A stretch of 64,000 bases of DNA from Microbispora amethystogenes (GTDB lineage: Bacteria; Actinomycetota; Actinomycetes; Streptosporangiales; Streptosporangiaceae): assembly GCF_016863015.1 (NCBI RefSeq), contig NZ_BOOB01000047.1, positions 56,612 through 120,611 on the forward strand, in the 5' to 3' direction. Below the pieces are notes generated by a model that saw only the letters and a program-made list of their open reading frames with translations, was not told the origin of the DNA and made no database searches. Shown here in pieces: positions 50,186-58,303 of the stretch; the first letter of the stretch is position 1; every line of letters starts with the position of its first letter. The translations under genes were made by a program, and so were the position numbers.

Positions 50186-50210
50186 GGGATGCCCATCCGG
50201 GCATCCCCGG
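50183..50210. terminator. Strong hairpin between the mini-array and the small membrane-peptide gene
   Basis: CCGGGGATGCCC pairs perfectly or nearly so with GGGCATCCCCGG around a 4-base loop, followed by TCTCATT. It lies immediately after the second degenerate repeat on the plus strand and just after the stop of the minus-strand small gene, so it can end both converging transcripts. Confidence 0.7.
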
Positions 50211-50216
50211 TCTCAT

Positions 50217-50348
50217 TCATCGGCCGCCGACTCCCAGAAGCCACTCCGGCTGAGGCTGCAGAAGCCTGATCACGATGACGAGCGTGATCACGTACAGGAC
50301 CACTCCGACCAGGTGGTTGTACCTGTCTGCGTATTCACCGCTGGGCAT
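50217..50348 (-). CDS. 43-residue single-span membrane peptide
   Basis: Starts at an ATG with a well-placed AGGAG site (6-7 bases upstream). The product begins MPSGEYADRYNHLVG and continues with the hydrophobic helix VVLYVITLVIVIRLL, then a short tail with two Pro and a Trp. One membrane span with a polar N terminus and short C terminus is the shape of many small stress or toxin peptides, but also of harmless small membrane proteins. It converges on the mini-array, with a shared terminator between. No homologue is known to me; a toxin role is only a hypothesis. Confidence 0.5.
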   Translation of the reverse strand: MPSGEYADRYNHLVGVVLYVITLVIVIRLLQPQPEWLLGVGGR

Positions 50349-51144
50349 GACCCACTCCTGTCAATAGGGGAGCCATCCGCATGTGATCTTCGCGGACGGT
50401 GTGATCACGTTAGCATCAGATTCCCCTCACGATCTACTCTTCAACTGTCTCTCTAAAGGCGTCTCCTTCGGACACACTGGAACCTTGTTAGAGATGTCGA
50501 TCCTCTGCAAGTCCCAACTGCGGGGCCAGCCCGATGTGGCGGCCTCCTGCCGCACCCCGTGACACCCGTCATAGCGAGGCCAAGGACTTCCCTGGCGAGC
50601 GCGGGGCATTCGAACCGCTTATCGGCCTGGTGTAGCACCATCAAGACTGGCGACGACGGCCGTTCGGCTTCACCAACAGGCTCGACCTCGCCCCCGGACT
50701 TGGCAGAGAAGTGGGCGCCACTTAAAGTCTTCATCCAGTAACTTTCAGAGATAACCGCAGTTCGGCCTGATGCATCGGTGTGCCGATACGCGGCATTCGA
50801 GGAGGTCGTGGCCATGGCTTACGCGGTACCTGCCGTGGATGTCGTGATGGCCTCTGCGCCCCTTCGCGGTCCTGCGGCGGCAACCGCCTACCTGCCGGCG
50901 TCGACGCGAGCCAGGCCATGATGCGGGTAGGCCTCGCGGACGGCCCGCCGCTACCCGACCTCGGCTCTGGCTTGGCCCGTCTGCGCCGGTGGGCGGAAGA
51001 CAATCTCGTTCCAATTCAGCTCCCCGGAGAAGCCGTGTATCCTCCACCACTTCTGTACCGAGTCGCCCGGATGAGGCGTGTCTGCCGACAACGACTTGGG
51101 GCCAGCGTCGGAACCGCCAGGCTGTTGATCATTGCTGGCCAAGG
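50349..51144. other. Intergenic stretch without a supportable gene
   Basis: About 800 bases between the small membrane-peptide gene and the MurG-like gene. Frames on both strands are short and lack ribosome sites. One minus-strand frame (50951-51142) contains VQKWWRIHGFSGELNWNEIV, which looks protein-like, but the frame is only 63 codons and I cannot identify it. Another (50453-50815) has no recognisable feature. Confidence 0.4.
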
Positions 51145-52293
51145 TTACTTCAATTGGCCCGTGATCATTTTGACGAGGGCGTCGGCGGCATCGGGCCGGC
51201 CGAGGGCTTTGGCGGCATCGGTCATGCGCGCTCGAAGGCCGGGACCGAGGAGAAGTTCGTCGAGTTCGGCCAGGAGCTGCTGAGGGGTCGGGTTGGGTTC
51301 GAGTAGGGCGCGAGCGGCTCCGGCGTGGACAAGGTAGCGGGCATTGTTGCGCTGCTCGTCTCCGGCAGCGGGAACCAGGGGGATGAGGACGGACGGCTTC
51401 CCGAGCGCAACCAGCTCGGCCACGGTTCCCGCGCCGCTGCGGGAGATGACGACGTCCGCGGCGGCATACACATCAGGCAGTTCCTCACCGACGTACGCCG
51501 TGGGGTGATAGCGCTCACTGATCTCGGTGGGGAGGTTGGCGGCGACCTCGGTGAGATGGCCAATCCAGTCCCGACCGCACTGGTGAAGCACCTGGGCATG
51601 CGTGAGCAGCGTGGGGAGTATCTGCTCGATCAGGATGTTGATCTGCCGGCTGCCCTGAGCGCCGCCGGTCACGTAGACGAGCGGGAGATCCGGGGCCAGG
51701 CCGTACCGCTCATGCGCCCGGGCAGGGTTTCCGTGCAGGAGCTGGGGGCGGATGGGGTTGCCCGTGACCACGGCTCGTGCGCGTGCCCGCTGAGGGAGGT
51801 GGTCGATGGAGGTGGGGTGGGTGAGCGCGACCGTTGTGGCCACGCGGGCCAGGATGCGGTTCGCGAGGCCGAGCGAGGTGATCTGCTCGTGCATGACCAG
51901 CGGGCGGCCGAGAAGGCGGGCGGCAAGGCCGAGGGGAACGCTGACGTACCCTCCCGTCGACAACACCACATCGGGCCGGTAGCGGGCGGCTATGGCGGCC
52001 GCCTGCAAAACGCCGACGGGGATCTTGAAGAGGTCGATCACATTTTGGCCGAGCTCCCGGAGGTTGGGTGATCGTCTGACTTTGCCCGCGCTGATCGCCC
52101 TGAACGGGATGTGATGCTCCGCGGCGATGCGCGCTTCCAGCCCGTCCGACGTGCCCACCCACAGCACGTCCACATCGCGGCCCTGCGCGGCGGCATGCTC
52201 GCGTATCGCCGTGATGGTCGCGAGCGCGGGGTAGGTGTGTCCGCCGGTCCCGCCCCCGGTGACGAGCATCCGGATCTTCCGCGCGGCTGTCAT
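51145..52293 (-). CDS. MurG-like glycosyltransferase (GT-B fold)
   Basis: 382 residues from the ATG at 52293. The donor/acceptor loop is MLVTGGGTGGHTYPALATI, with VLSTGGYVSVPLGLAARLLG, VMHEQITSLGLANRILA and VTGGAQGSRQINILIEQILP, ending SRSGAGTVAELVALGKPSVL. These are the MurG hallmarks. The housekeeping MurG adds GlcNAc to lipid I, but a paralogue at the end of a sugar-building operon more likely transfers a modified sugar to a lipid or small-molecule acceptor. The start overlaps the nucleotidyltransferase stop by 4 bases. Acceptor unknown. Confidence 0.85.
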   Translation of the reverse strand: MTAARKIRMLVTGGGTGGHTYPALATITAIREHAAAQGRDVDVLWVGTSDGLEARIAAEHHIPFRAISAGKVRRSPNLRELGQNVIDLFKIPVGVLQAAAIAARYRPDVVLSTGGYVSVPLGLAARLLGRPLVMHEQITSLGLANRILARVATTVALTHPTSIDHLPQRARARAVVTGNPIRPQLLHGNPARAHERYGLAPDLPLVYVTGGAQGSRQINILIEQILPTLLTHAQVLHQCGRDWIGHLTEVAANLPTEISERYHPTAYVGEELPDVYAAADVVISRSGAGTVAELVALGKPSVLIPLVPAAGDEQRNNARYLVHAGAARALLEPNPTPQQLLAELDELLLGPGLRARMTDAAKALGRPDAADALVKMITGQLK

Positions 52294-52997
52294 GCGGTCG
52301 TCTCCTCTGTAGGTACGGCAAGGCCGAAGCGAGTGCCGGCCTGGCGGATCGTTTCGGGGGTCTTGATCGGCACCCACTGTTCCACGGGTACGGCCATGCC
52401 CTGGTGTCCGCGGGCGAACAACACGTTCATCGAGATCTCGTAGTAGCCCAGGTCGGCAAGAGTGGCGGTCAACTCTCGGACGAGGCTGGCGCCGTTGATG
52501 CGGTGGACCCAGATGTTGGCCCAAGCTCCGGGCGGGCAGCCGCCCGCAGGGCGCTCGACGATTTTGTTGATATGGAACCCGGGACCAAGGGTGAGCATGC
52601 CGCCGATGAAGGTGCTCTGGAGCACTGCGGTTGTGACGGCGATCGGCGCCGGACAGGCGGCCAAGCGTTCGTAGGCGTCGTCGGGGACCACGTCGGTGAT
52701 GCCGCACACGAACACGGACTCCGCGGCACCGACGCGCCGCAGCCCGGTGAGAGCGGCGTCATCCGCACGGAAGCCCTCCTGCAGACAGACCTGGACATCG
52801 CGACAGCCCGCGGCAGCGACGTCCGCCTTGATCTGCTGCACGTTCCCGTCATTCGCGATGACCAGGAAATGCTGAGCCCCCGCGCGAGCAGCCTGGCGCA
52901 TGTGTCGTTGCACTAGAGTCTCTCCGCCCAACCGGAGGGTTGCCTTGTCGCGGCCCAGTCGGGTGCCGCTGCCTCCGGCGAGCAAGATGGCGATCAT
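52290..52997 (-). CDS. Sugar-phosphate nucleotidyltransferase-like protein
   Basis: 235 residues from the ATG at 52997, right before the signature IAILLAGGSGTRLGRDKATL. This GxGTRL...K pattern is the nucleotide-binding loop of GlmU/RmlA/MobA-type nucleotidyltransferases. FVCGITDVVPDDAYERLA holds the metal-binding Asp region. It probably makes the NDP-sugar used by the MurG-like transferase. Coupled to neighbours by 4-base overlaps at both ends. Confidence 0.8.
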   Translation of the reverse strand: MIAILLAGGSGTRLGRDKATLRLGGETLVQRHMRQAARAGAQHFLVIANDGNVQQIKADVAAAGCRDVQVCLQEGFRADDAALTGLRRVGAAESVFVCGITDVVPDDAYERLAACPAPIAVTTAVLQSTFIGGMLTLGPGFHINKIVERPAGGCPPGAWANIWVHRINGASLVRELTATLADLGYYEISMNVLFARGHQGMAVPVEQWVPIKTPETIRQAGTRFGLAVPTEETTA

Positions 52998-54109
52998 AGG
53001 CTGGTCTTCCACCTCTCCAGGTCTTCGCTCAGAAGACAGCGCTTCAGGGCGTCCACCACGGTCATGCAGTCGGCTGTGCCGAGCGATGGATGGAAGGGGA
53101 GGAACAGCGTGCGCATCAGCAAGTCCCGAATCTCGTCCCAGTCCTCCTCGTCCTGGTGGACGGCGAGGGCCGGGTAGTCGAACCACGGCCGCTCGAACAT
53201 GACCGTGCTGGCGACGCCGTGCCTCGCGAGCCTTCCCCGTAGGTCAGGCATCGGGTTCGGAAGGTGGACGGCGTAGCGGCTCTGGGTGGCCTGAGGAGTA
53301 CGGCCCGGCATCACGACGGCCTGGGGGAGAGCTTGTTGGTAGGTCTCCGCGACGCACTGGAGGCAGGCACGCAGAACATTACGCTGCTCCCACTGGTGGT
53401 AGGCGATCACTGCTTCGATCTCGCTCATCCCCCGGAAGCGGTAGATACTCTCACCGACCGCCCATCGGTGTTCCTGCCCACTGTGCGAACGACGGGCGGC
53501 GATTCGCTCGGCGAGATGCTCGTCGCGGGTCAGTACGGCTCCGCCGCCGCTCCCGCAGATCGGTTTCGTCGGCGCGAACGACATGATCGCGACATCTCCC
53601 CAGGCCCCTGGCCCGGAGCCGGGCCGCGGGCCGGCAAGGACATAGGCACAGTCCTCGATCACCAGGCACCCCTGGGCGCGAAGGGCGCAGATGCTGGCCT
53701 CTGCGTGCTCACCAACCATCCCGCCGTGGTGAATCCAGATCACCACGGCCCGCCCGCTGACGGTGTCTGGGTCGATGAGCGGAGCGAACCGTACGGCATC
53801 GACGGGAACTGGCACCGGGATGCCGCCGAGCCGGGCGACAAGGCCCGGGATCGCGACGAAGCAGTTGGCCGGGACCAGGACCCTACGGCTCATGAGGTCG
53901 AGATCCTCAAGGACGAGTTCGAGGGCGTCCATGCCGCTCCCGACGACCACGGCCTGGCGGTTCCAGTCGGCGCCGAGACGCTCCTCCAGCCTTCTCGTAT
54001 GCGGGCCGCCGCGAAGTAGACCTGAGACGATGATCCTCGCGACGTCATCGCTGATGGCGTCGCGGACCTCCGGTAGGACGAGCGTCCTCCAGGACGCGAT
54101 CCTTGTCAT
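52994..54109 (-). CDS. DegT/DnrJ/EryC1-family sugar aminotransferase
   Basis: 371 residues. PLP enzyme fold type I: GSGMDALELVLEDLDLMSRR then VLVPANCFVAIPGLVARLGG; Asp in VIEDCAYVLAGPRPGSG; the Schiff-base Lys region is IMSFAPTKPICGSGGGAVLT. These match the sugar 3-/4-aminotransferase family, which aminates keto sugars, often nucleotide-linked. The SxxxxK motif looks intact (Lys in APTKP). Overlaps both neighbours by 4 bases. The keto-sugar substrate would be made by the Gfo/Idh-type oxidoreductase or the radical-SAM enzymes of the operon. Confidence 0.9.
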   Translation of the reverse strand: MTRIASWRTLVLPEVRDAISDDVARIIVSGLLRGGPHTRRLEERLGADWNRQAVVVGSGMDALELVLEDLDLMSRRVLVPANCFVAIPGLVARLGGIPVPVPVDAVRFAPLIDPDTVSGRAVVIWIHHGGMVGEHAEASICALRAQGCLVIEDCAYVLAGPRPGSGPGAWGDVAIMSFAPTKPICGSGGGAVLTRDEHLAERIAARRSHSGQEHRWAVGESIYRFRGMSEIEAVIAYHQWEQRNVLRACLQCVAETYQQALPQAVVMPGRTPQATQSRYAVHLPNPMPDLRGRLARHGVASTVMFERPWFDYPALAVHQDEEDWDEIRDLLMRTLFLPFHPSLGTADCMTVVDALKRCLLSEDLERWKTSL

Positions 54110-54801
54110 GCCGACTCCCCCGACGTGAGGATTCGTCCAGCCTCCGCGCCGGCGTTCATCAGCAAGTCGAGGACGCTCAGGTTGTCCAGGAAGCCTTCGT
54201 GGAGCTGGGGATAGCGCGGTGGGCGATAGCCCTGCCAGCGCAGTTCGATCCCCGCCACCTCCAGGACTTCAGGGTCGAGGTACGACGCGCAGCCGTCGCC
54301 CGCGAGGTAGGTAGCGGCCCCGAGACGGCGGCAGATCTCCGCGAGGAGGGCGGTTTTCGTTTGCCTGAACTCGCCGAGGCTGCTGCTGAGCACCCACGGC
54401 GTGGTGATGCCTAGCATCCGGGTCAAGTGGAGATCGCAGGCCAGGTTCAGCATGCCGAGGTTGGTCCACGAGTGGTGGTACAGCAGGCCGAGCAGATCTG
54501 CGCACATCCCCAGATGGAGGGCTCGAGCGTAGGCCTGCCGGATCGTGGACTCATGCCGCCTCTGCCAGTCGGCTCCTTGTGCGATCGAGGCCTCGCGGAT
54601 GGGACCGCCGCGAGAGCGGCGCGTGACGGGGACGGTGAGCCGAGCCGGACCGGTCCTGGCCTTGATGTAATTGCGGTTCTGCCATCCAGGGGTGAACGCG
54701 ACGTGGTCGAGATAGACGAACACGTCGGCGCGCCGCATCTTGTCGAAGAACCCTGGATACGGCAGGTAGTGAGGCTGGTGAATTGCGACGACGAGGCCCA
54801 T
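54106..54801 (-). CDS. WbqC-like family protein
   Basis: 231 residues. The N terminus VVAIHQPHYLPYPGFFDKMR is the WbqC signature, followed by FVYLDHVAFTPGWQNRNYIK and LTVPVTRRSRGGPIREASI. Members occur in O-antigen and natural-product sugar clusters, where they are thought to attach acyl or aminoacyl groups to amino sugars; the exact reaction is poorly known. Its presence next to an aminotransferase supports N-acylation of a newly made amino group. Overlaps both neighbours. Confidence 0.85.
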   Translation of the reverse strand: MGLVVAIHQPHYLPYPGFFDKMRRADVFVYLDHVAFTPGWQNRNYIKARTGPARLTVPVTRRSRGGPIREASIAQGADWQRRHESTIRQAYARALHLGMCADLLGLLYHHSWTNLGMLNLACDLHLTRMLGITTPWVLSSSLGEFRQTKTALLAEICRRLGAATYLAGDGCASYLDPEVLEVAGIELRWQGYRPPRYPQLHEGFLDNLSVLDLLMNAGAEAGRILTSGESA

Positions 54802-55916
54802 CAGGCGATCTCCTTGCCGGCGCGCGAGACGAGCTGGTGGGCCCAGCTGAGCGCCGCGGCGACGGTCTGCCCCATGTCCAGGTAGAAGTCGGCACCCGCG
54901 CCTCGGCCGGCGAACACCACGCCGGTGGTGGCGTCGGATAGTTCCCGGTAACGGCGAATCAGGGCCGTGTTGGCAGGAGTGCGAAGCACGAATTCGACGG
55001 CATGCTCCCCGTCGCCCGCTCGCTCGGTCCCGACCAGGGCTACAGCAGGAGCCTGGTTCCAGGGCAGTAGGTCGGGCCGATGCGTGCGGTAGTGAGGAGT
55101 AGCCGCATCGGGGTGCGTCGTCACCGGAACGCCGGGAACCTGGTTGACCTCACGCCATTCCAGGGCGACTCGTCGGCGTGCCAGCCGGCCGTACCGGTGG
55201 CCGAAGTAGGCGTCGAGCGGTCCGGTGTAGACGCAGGCGTGCCGTGAACGCGGCCATGGCCCTCGATGGCTCATGTACAGGTCGATCAGTGGGGAGCTGA
55301 CCATGCGGGCGAACATGGCCCCGTAGCCGTCGGCGGGCAGGCCTTCGAACCGACGTTGGCGATAGCCGTCCTCATCGTCGAAACGGATCGCGAAGCGGCT
55401 GGTGAAGACCGCGGCATCGAGCTGGGACGGATGCACACCCCATTGCTTGGTCACGTACGCGGCGACGAACATCTCGTACAGCCGTGGACCGAGGCTGGCC
55501 AGAGCGACGTCCTCGACGGTCCCCGGCAGGCGATTCCGGTACGGCGCGGCGTCTCGATCCACGCTCCGACGCGCCTCTTCGGGGTTGAGTTCCTGTCCGT
55601 AACAGTGGCGGATCGCCGTGAGCCCGATCGGCATCGGGATTAGATGTCCGTCGACCAGGGCGTGAACCGTGTGCCGATAGTCGATCCAGTCGGCGAAGCG
55701 TGACAGATACCGCCAGATGCCCAGGTCGTCGGTGGCCATGACGTGGGTGCCGTACGGGCAGAACTCGACCCTCGTGGAGTGGCGTTCCGAACGGCACAGG
55801 CCGCCAATCTGCGCGTCGCGTTCCACCAGTGCGACACTCAGACCGTGTTCGGCCAGGTGCTGAGCGGTGACGATGCCGAACAGGCCGGCTCCGATGATGA
55901 CCACGTCGTACGTCAC
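54801..55916 (-). CDS. UDP-galactopyranose mutase-like flavoprotein
   Basis: 371 residues from a GTG at 55916 that overlaps the previous stop as GTGA (a GTG three codons earlier is possible). FAD-binding VVIIGAGLFGIVTAQHLAEH, GGLCRSERHSTRVEFCPYGT (where mutases have the YGPHxFHT segment), KQWGVHPSQLDAAVFTSR and VYTGPLDAYFGHRYGRLARR, the mutase signature. Such enzymes interconvert pyranose and furanose forms of UDP-sugars through a reduced flavin. The HVMATDD segment differs from the classical HIFHTND, so the sugar may not be galactose. Confidence 0.85.
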   Translation of the reverse strand: MTYDVVIIGAGLFGIVTAQHLAEHGLSVALVERDAQIGGLCRSERHSTRVEFCPYGTHVMATDDLGIWRYLSRFADWIDYRHTVHALVDGHLIPMPIGLTAIRHCYGQELNPEEARRSVDRDAAPYRNRLPGTVEDVALASLGPRLYEMFVAAYVTKQWGVHPSQLDAAVFTSRFAIRFDDEDGYRQRRFEGLPADGYGAMFARMVSSPLIDLYMSHRGPWPRSRHACVYTGPLDAYFGHRYGRLARRRVALEWREVNQVPGVPVTTHPDAATPHYRTHRPDLLPWNQAPAVALVGTERAGDGEHAVEFVLRTPANTALIRRYRELSDATTGVVFAGRGAGADFYLDMGQTVAAALSWAHQLVSRAGKEIA

Positions 55917-57082
55917 AGGAACCACGCGTGGCGAGATGCAAACTCGTCGGCCGGCGGCGCAGGCAGGGCGCCAGCGCGCCAGGCCTCGATGGCCATGGTC
56001 TGCTTGATGTGCCGGCAGCCGGTGGCGAAGCAGCGGCTCGCGGCCATGGAGTCGATGAGCCGCTGGGCGACCTGACGGTGCCGTTCACCTCTCCAGATGT
56101 CCTCCAGGTCGTTCTCCTCAAGGGTGCCGATGAGGTAATCGGACCGTCCCCACTGGGGTCCGCAGGCGTACACCTCGCCGTTCGCCAGGACCCAGCAGTT
56201 CAGCCCGATCGCCACCGTCCAGCACCACCGGTGGTCGTCGGCCGCCCCCTTGTCGCCCATGATGAGATCGAGCTGGTCAAGCCAGGCGGTGATGCCCTGG
56301 TCCTTCGCGAACGTGCTCAGCAGCTCGCGGAACTCCGCGCGTTGGGCGTCGTTGAGGGTGAACCCGCCGATGCCCTCGTAGTCGTCGACCAGGCGGAGGT
56401 GGACGTTGTCGAAGCCCGTAGAGGTTGCCCAGTCGTAGATGCGGGGGAGCCAGGTGTAGTTGCGGTTGTTGATGAGCACCTTGGCGTTGACGACGGGAGT
56501 GCTGAGGCCGGCCTTGTCCCGGGCATCCAGGATCGCCCGTACGGCGCGAGTCATCGCGGTGTGTCCGCCGCGGCCACCTGCGACCTCCGTATAGGTGGGG
56601 TCGTCGTAGCCGAACACGGCGGCCTCGATGAATGTCATCTTCGCCAGCACGTCGGCGCGGGCGAGGACGTGACCTTTGATCAGGTTCGAAGCCATAGCGG
56701 CGCGGGCCTGCTCCGGCAGCCCCACTATGTAGTCGGCCACCTTTCCGCCGCGCCACAGGGTGGGCTCTCCGCCGCCGCAGTACTGGACGCCCCGCACACC
56801 CATCCGCGTAATCGACGCATGCAGACGGTCCATCATCTCGATGCTCATGCCGGAGAAGCCGTACTGCTCGTTGCGCGTCTGGGCGTAGCAGTGGACGCAG
56901 GACACGTTGCAGGCCATCGTCGGGTACAGCTCCAATGACCAAGGTGCGGACCGGATCGCGATTCCGCCGTCGAAGACGTCCGGGTCGGCAGCCTTCGTCT
57001 CGTCCGCTGCGTAGAGGGCTTTGACGCCTGACCAGTAGTCGGCAGGCCTGGCCGTTGCCGTGATGAGCTCGAATCCCTTCAT
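55913..57082 (-). CDS. Radical SAM enzyme with SPASM-like C terminus
   Basis: 389 residues. The [4Fe-4S]-binding CxxxCxxC is in MACNVSCVHCYAQTRNEQYG; VQYCGGGEPTL is the GGEP SAM-binding motif. Additional cysteines near the C terminus (DDHRWCWTVAIGLNCWVLAN, EVYACGPQWG, RCFATGCRHIKQT) suggest auxiliary cluster binding. Related enzymes do dehydrations, epimerisations or oxidations on sugars and peptides. Lies between the mutase and a second radical-SAM gene. Substrate unknown; sugar modification is inferred from context. Confidence 0.85.
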   Translation of the reverse strand: MKGFELITATARPADYWSGVKALYAADETKAADPDVFDGGIAIRSAPWSLELYPTMACNVSCVHCYAQTRNEQYGFSGMSIEMMDRLHASITRMGVRGVQYCGGGEPTLWRGGKVADYIVGLPEQARAAMASNLIKGHVLARADVLAKMTFIEAAVFGYDDPTYTEVAGGRGGHTAMTRAVRAILDARDKAGLSTPVVNAKVLINNRNYTWLPRIYDWATSTGFDNVHLRLVDDYEGIGGFTLNDAQRAEFRELLSTFAKDQGITAWLDQLDLIMGDKGAADDHRWCWTVAIGLNCWVLANGEVYACGPQWGRSDYLIGTLEENDLEDIWRGERHRQVAQRLIDSMAASRCFATGCRHIKQTMAIEAWRAGALPAPPADEFASRHAWFL

Positions 57083-57097
57083 CGGGACCTCCAGCGA

Positions 57098-58255
57098 CTA
57101 GAAGAAGGCTCTGTGTGGGGCGGCGAAGGAGCCCAGGAATTCGATCAGCTTGTTCTGTCGATCATGGACGCAGAACGGGCACCTTTTCAGGTCGAGCTCG
57201 GCCAGGACCTGACGGCGCTGCTCACCGTGCCAGATCTCCGACAGCGAGGTGGTGTTGACGTTGCCGATGACCCCGTCGGTGCTGGTTCGCTTCTGGGCGC
57301 ACAGGTATACCGAACCGTCCGCTCCGATCACCGGCTTGAACGCCTGCCAGTGGCAGCGACTGTAACCACGAACCTGGTGCACAGCGTTGTCGAAAATCCG
57401 GTCCACGATGTGCACGTCGAAGGTCTCGTCGTCCAGCTCGATGGCTTCGGCCAGCTCCCGAAGCATCCGCTCGTGCAGCTCGCGGTCAATGGCGATTCCG
57501 GAGTACGACTTGTACTGGATGTAGTCGACACCGCAGTCCTTCACCAGCCGCCCGCAGGCCACGGTGTCGCCGACGTTGACCTCGTTGATGAAGAACCCGG
57601 TGCCAACCGTGCAGGGACCGTCGGCCTCGGCGAGCGCGCGCAGGTTGGCGACAATCCTGTGGTGATCGTCGTTGCGGTGCAACCGCGCGTGCAGCCGGGG
57701 GTCTGCGGCGTCGAGACTGAACCGGACGTAGGTGGCGGCCTGCTTGAGCCGAGCGGCGTGCTCGGGGAAGACTCGGGAACCGTTCGTGACGAGACCGACC
57801 GACATCCCGTGTCCAGCAGCCCGCTCGATCGCGTCCACGGTAGCGGGATGGGTCATCGGCTCCCCGCCTCCCACGAAGAGGATCGATTGGCAGCCCAGCT
57901 CCGCCAACTCCTCGATCACGCGGAACAGAACCGTGGTTTCGAGACGCTCGCCACGTTCTGCCGAGTGCATCGAGTGGTAGATGCAGAAGGAGCAGTCGTG
58001 GTTGCACACGTTGCTCGGGTCGAGCTCGACACTCGTCGGAAAGGCGTTCTTGCCGTCCAGGTACGCGAGTAGCTGTGCGTTCTGAGTCAGCAGACGCATC
58101 GGGTCGAACAGGAACCGAAAGCGGTGGGTTCGTTCGATAGCCGCATACTTGTAGCCGACTTCCTCTGCCAGGGTGCGGATTCCCGACGTGAGCGTGGCCA
58201 CGTCCTCATTGATCATTTGGTCCGCCGGTAGGAGTGGCAGCATCTTCCTGCTCAC
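57098..58255 (-). CDS. Second radical SAM/SPASM enzyme
   Basis: 385 residues. Cluster motif DPSNVCNHDCSFCIYHSMHS (CxxxCxxC), SAM motif LFVGGGEPMTHP, and a C-terminal SPASM-like set: YSRCHWQAFKPVIGADGSVY, LCAQKRTSTDGVIGNV and KRCPFCVHDRQNKLIEF. The sequence differs clearly from the neighbouring radical-SAM protein, so the two catalyse different steps. Starts 48 bases after the oxidoreductase and ends 15 bases before the next gene, within the same operon. SPASM enzymes include sugar dehydratases and peptide modifiers; the context favours a sugar or aminocyclitol substrate. Confidence 0.85.
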   Translation of the reverse strand: MSRKMLPLLPADQMINEDVATLTSGIRTLAEEVGYKYAAIERTHRFRFLFDPMRLLTQNAQLLAYLDGKNAFPTSVELDPSNVCNHDCSFCIYHSMHSAERGERLETTVLFRVIEELAELGCQSILFVGGGEPMTHPATVDAIERAAGHGMSVGLVTNGSRVFPEHAARLKQAATYVRFSLDAADPRLHARLHRNDDHHRIVANLRALAEADGPCTVGTGFFINEVNVGDTVACGRLVKDCGVDYIQYKSYSGIAIDRELHERMLRELAEAIELDDETFDVHIVDRIFDNAVHQVRGYSRCHWQAFKPVIGADGSVYLCAQKRTSTDGVIGNVNTTSLSEIWHGEQRRQVLAELDLKRCPFCVHDRQNKLIEFLGSFAAPHRAFF

Positions 58256-58303
58256 GTGACTCGTCCTCTCTGAAAGCGTCGGATGATCAGTAGATCTGCG
58301 TGT

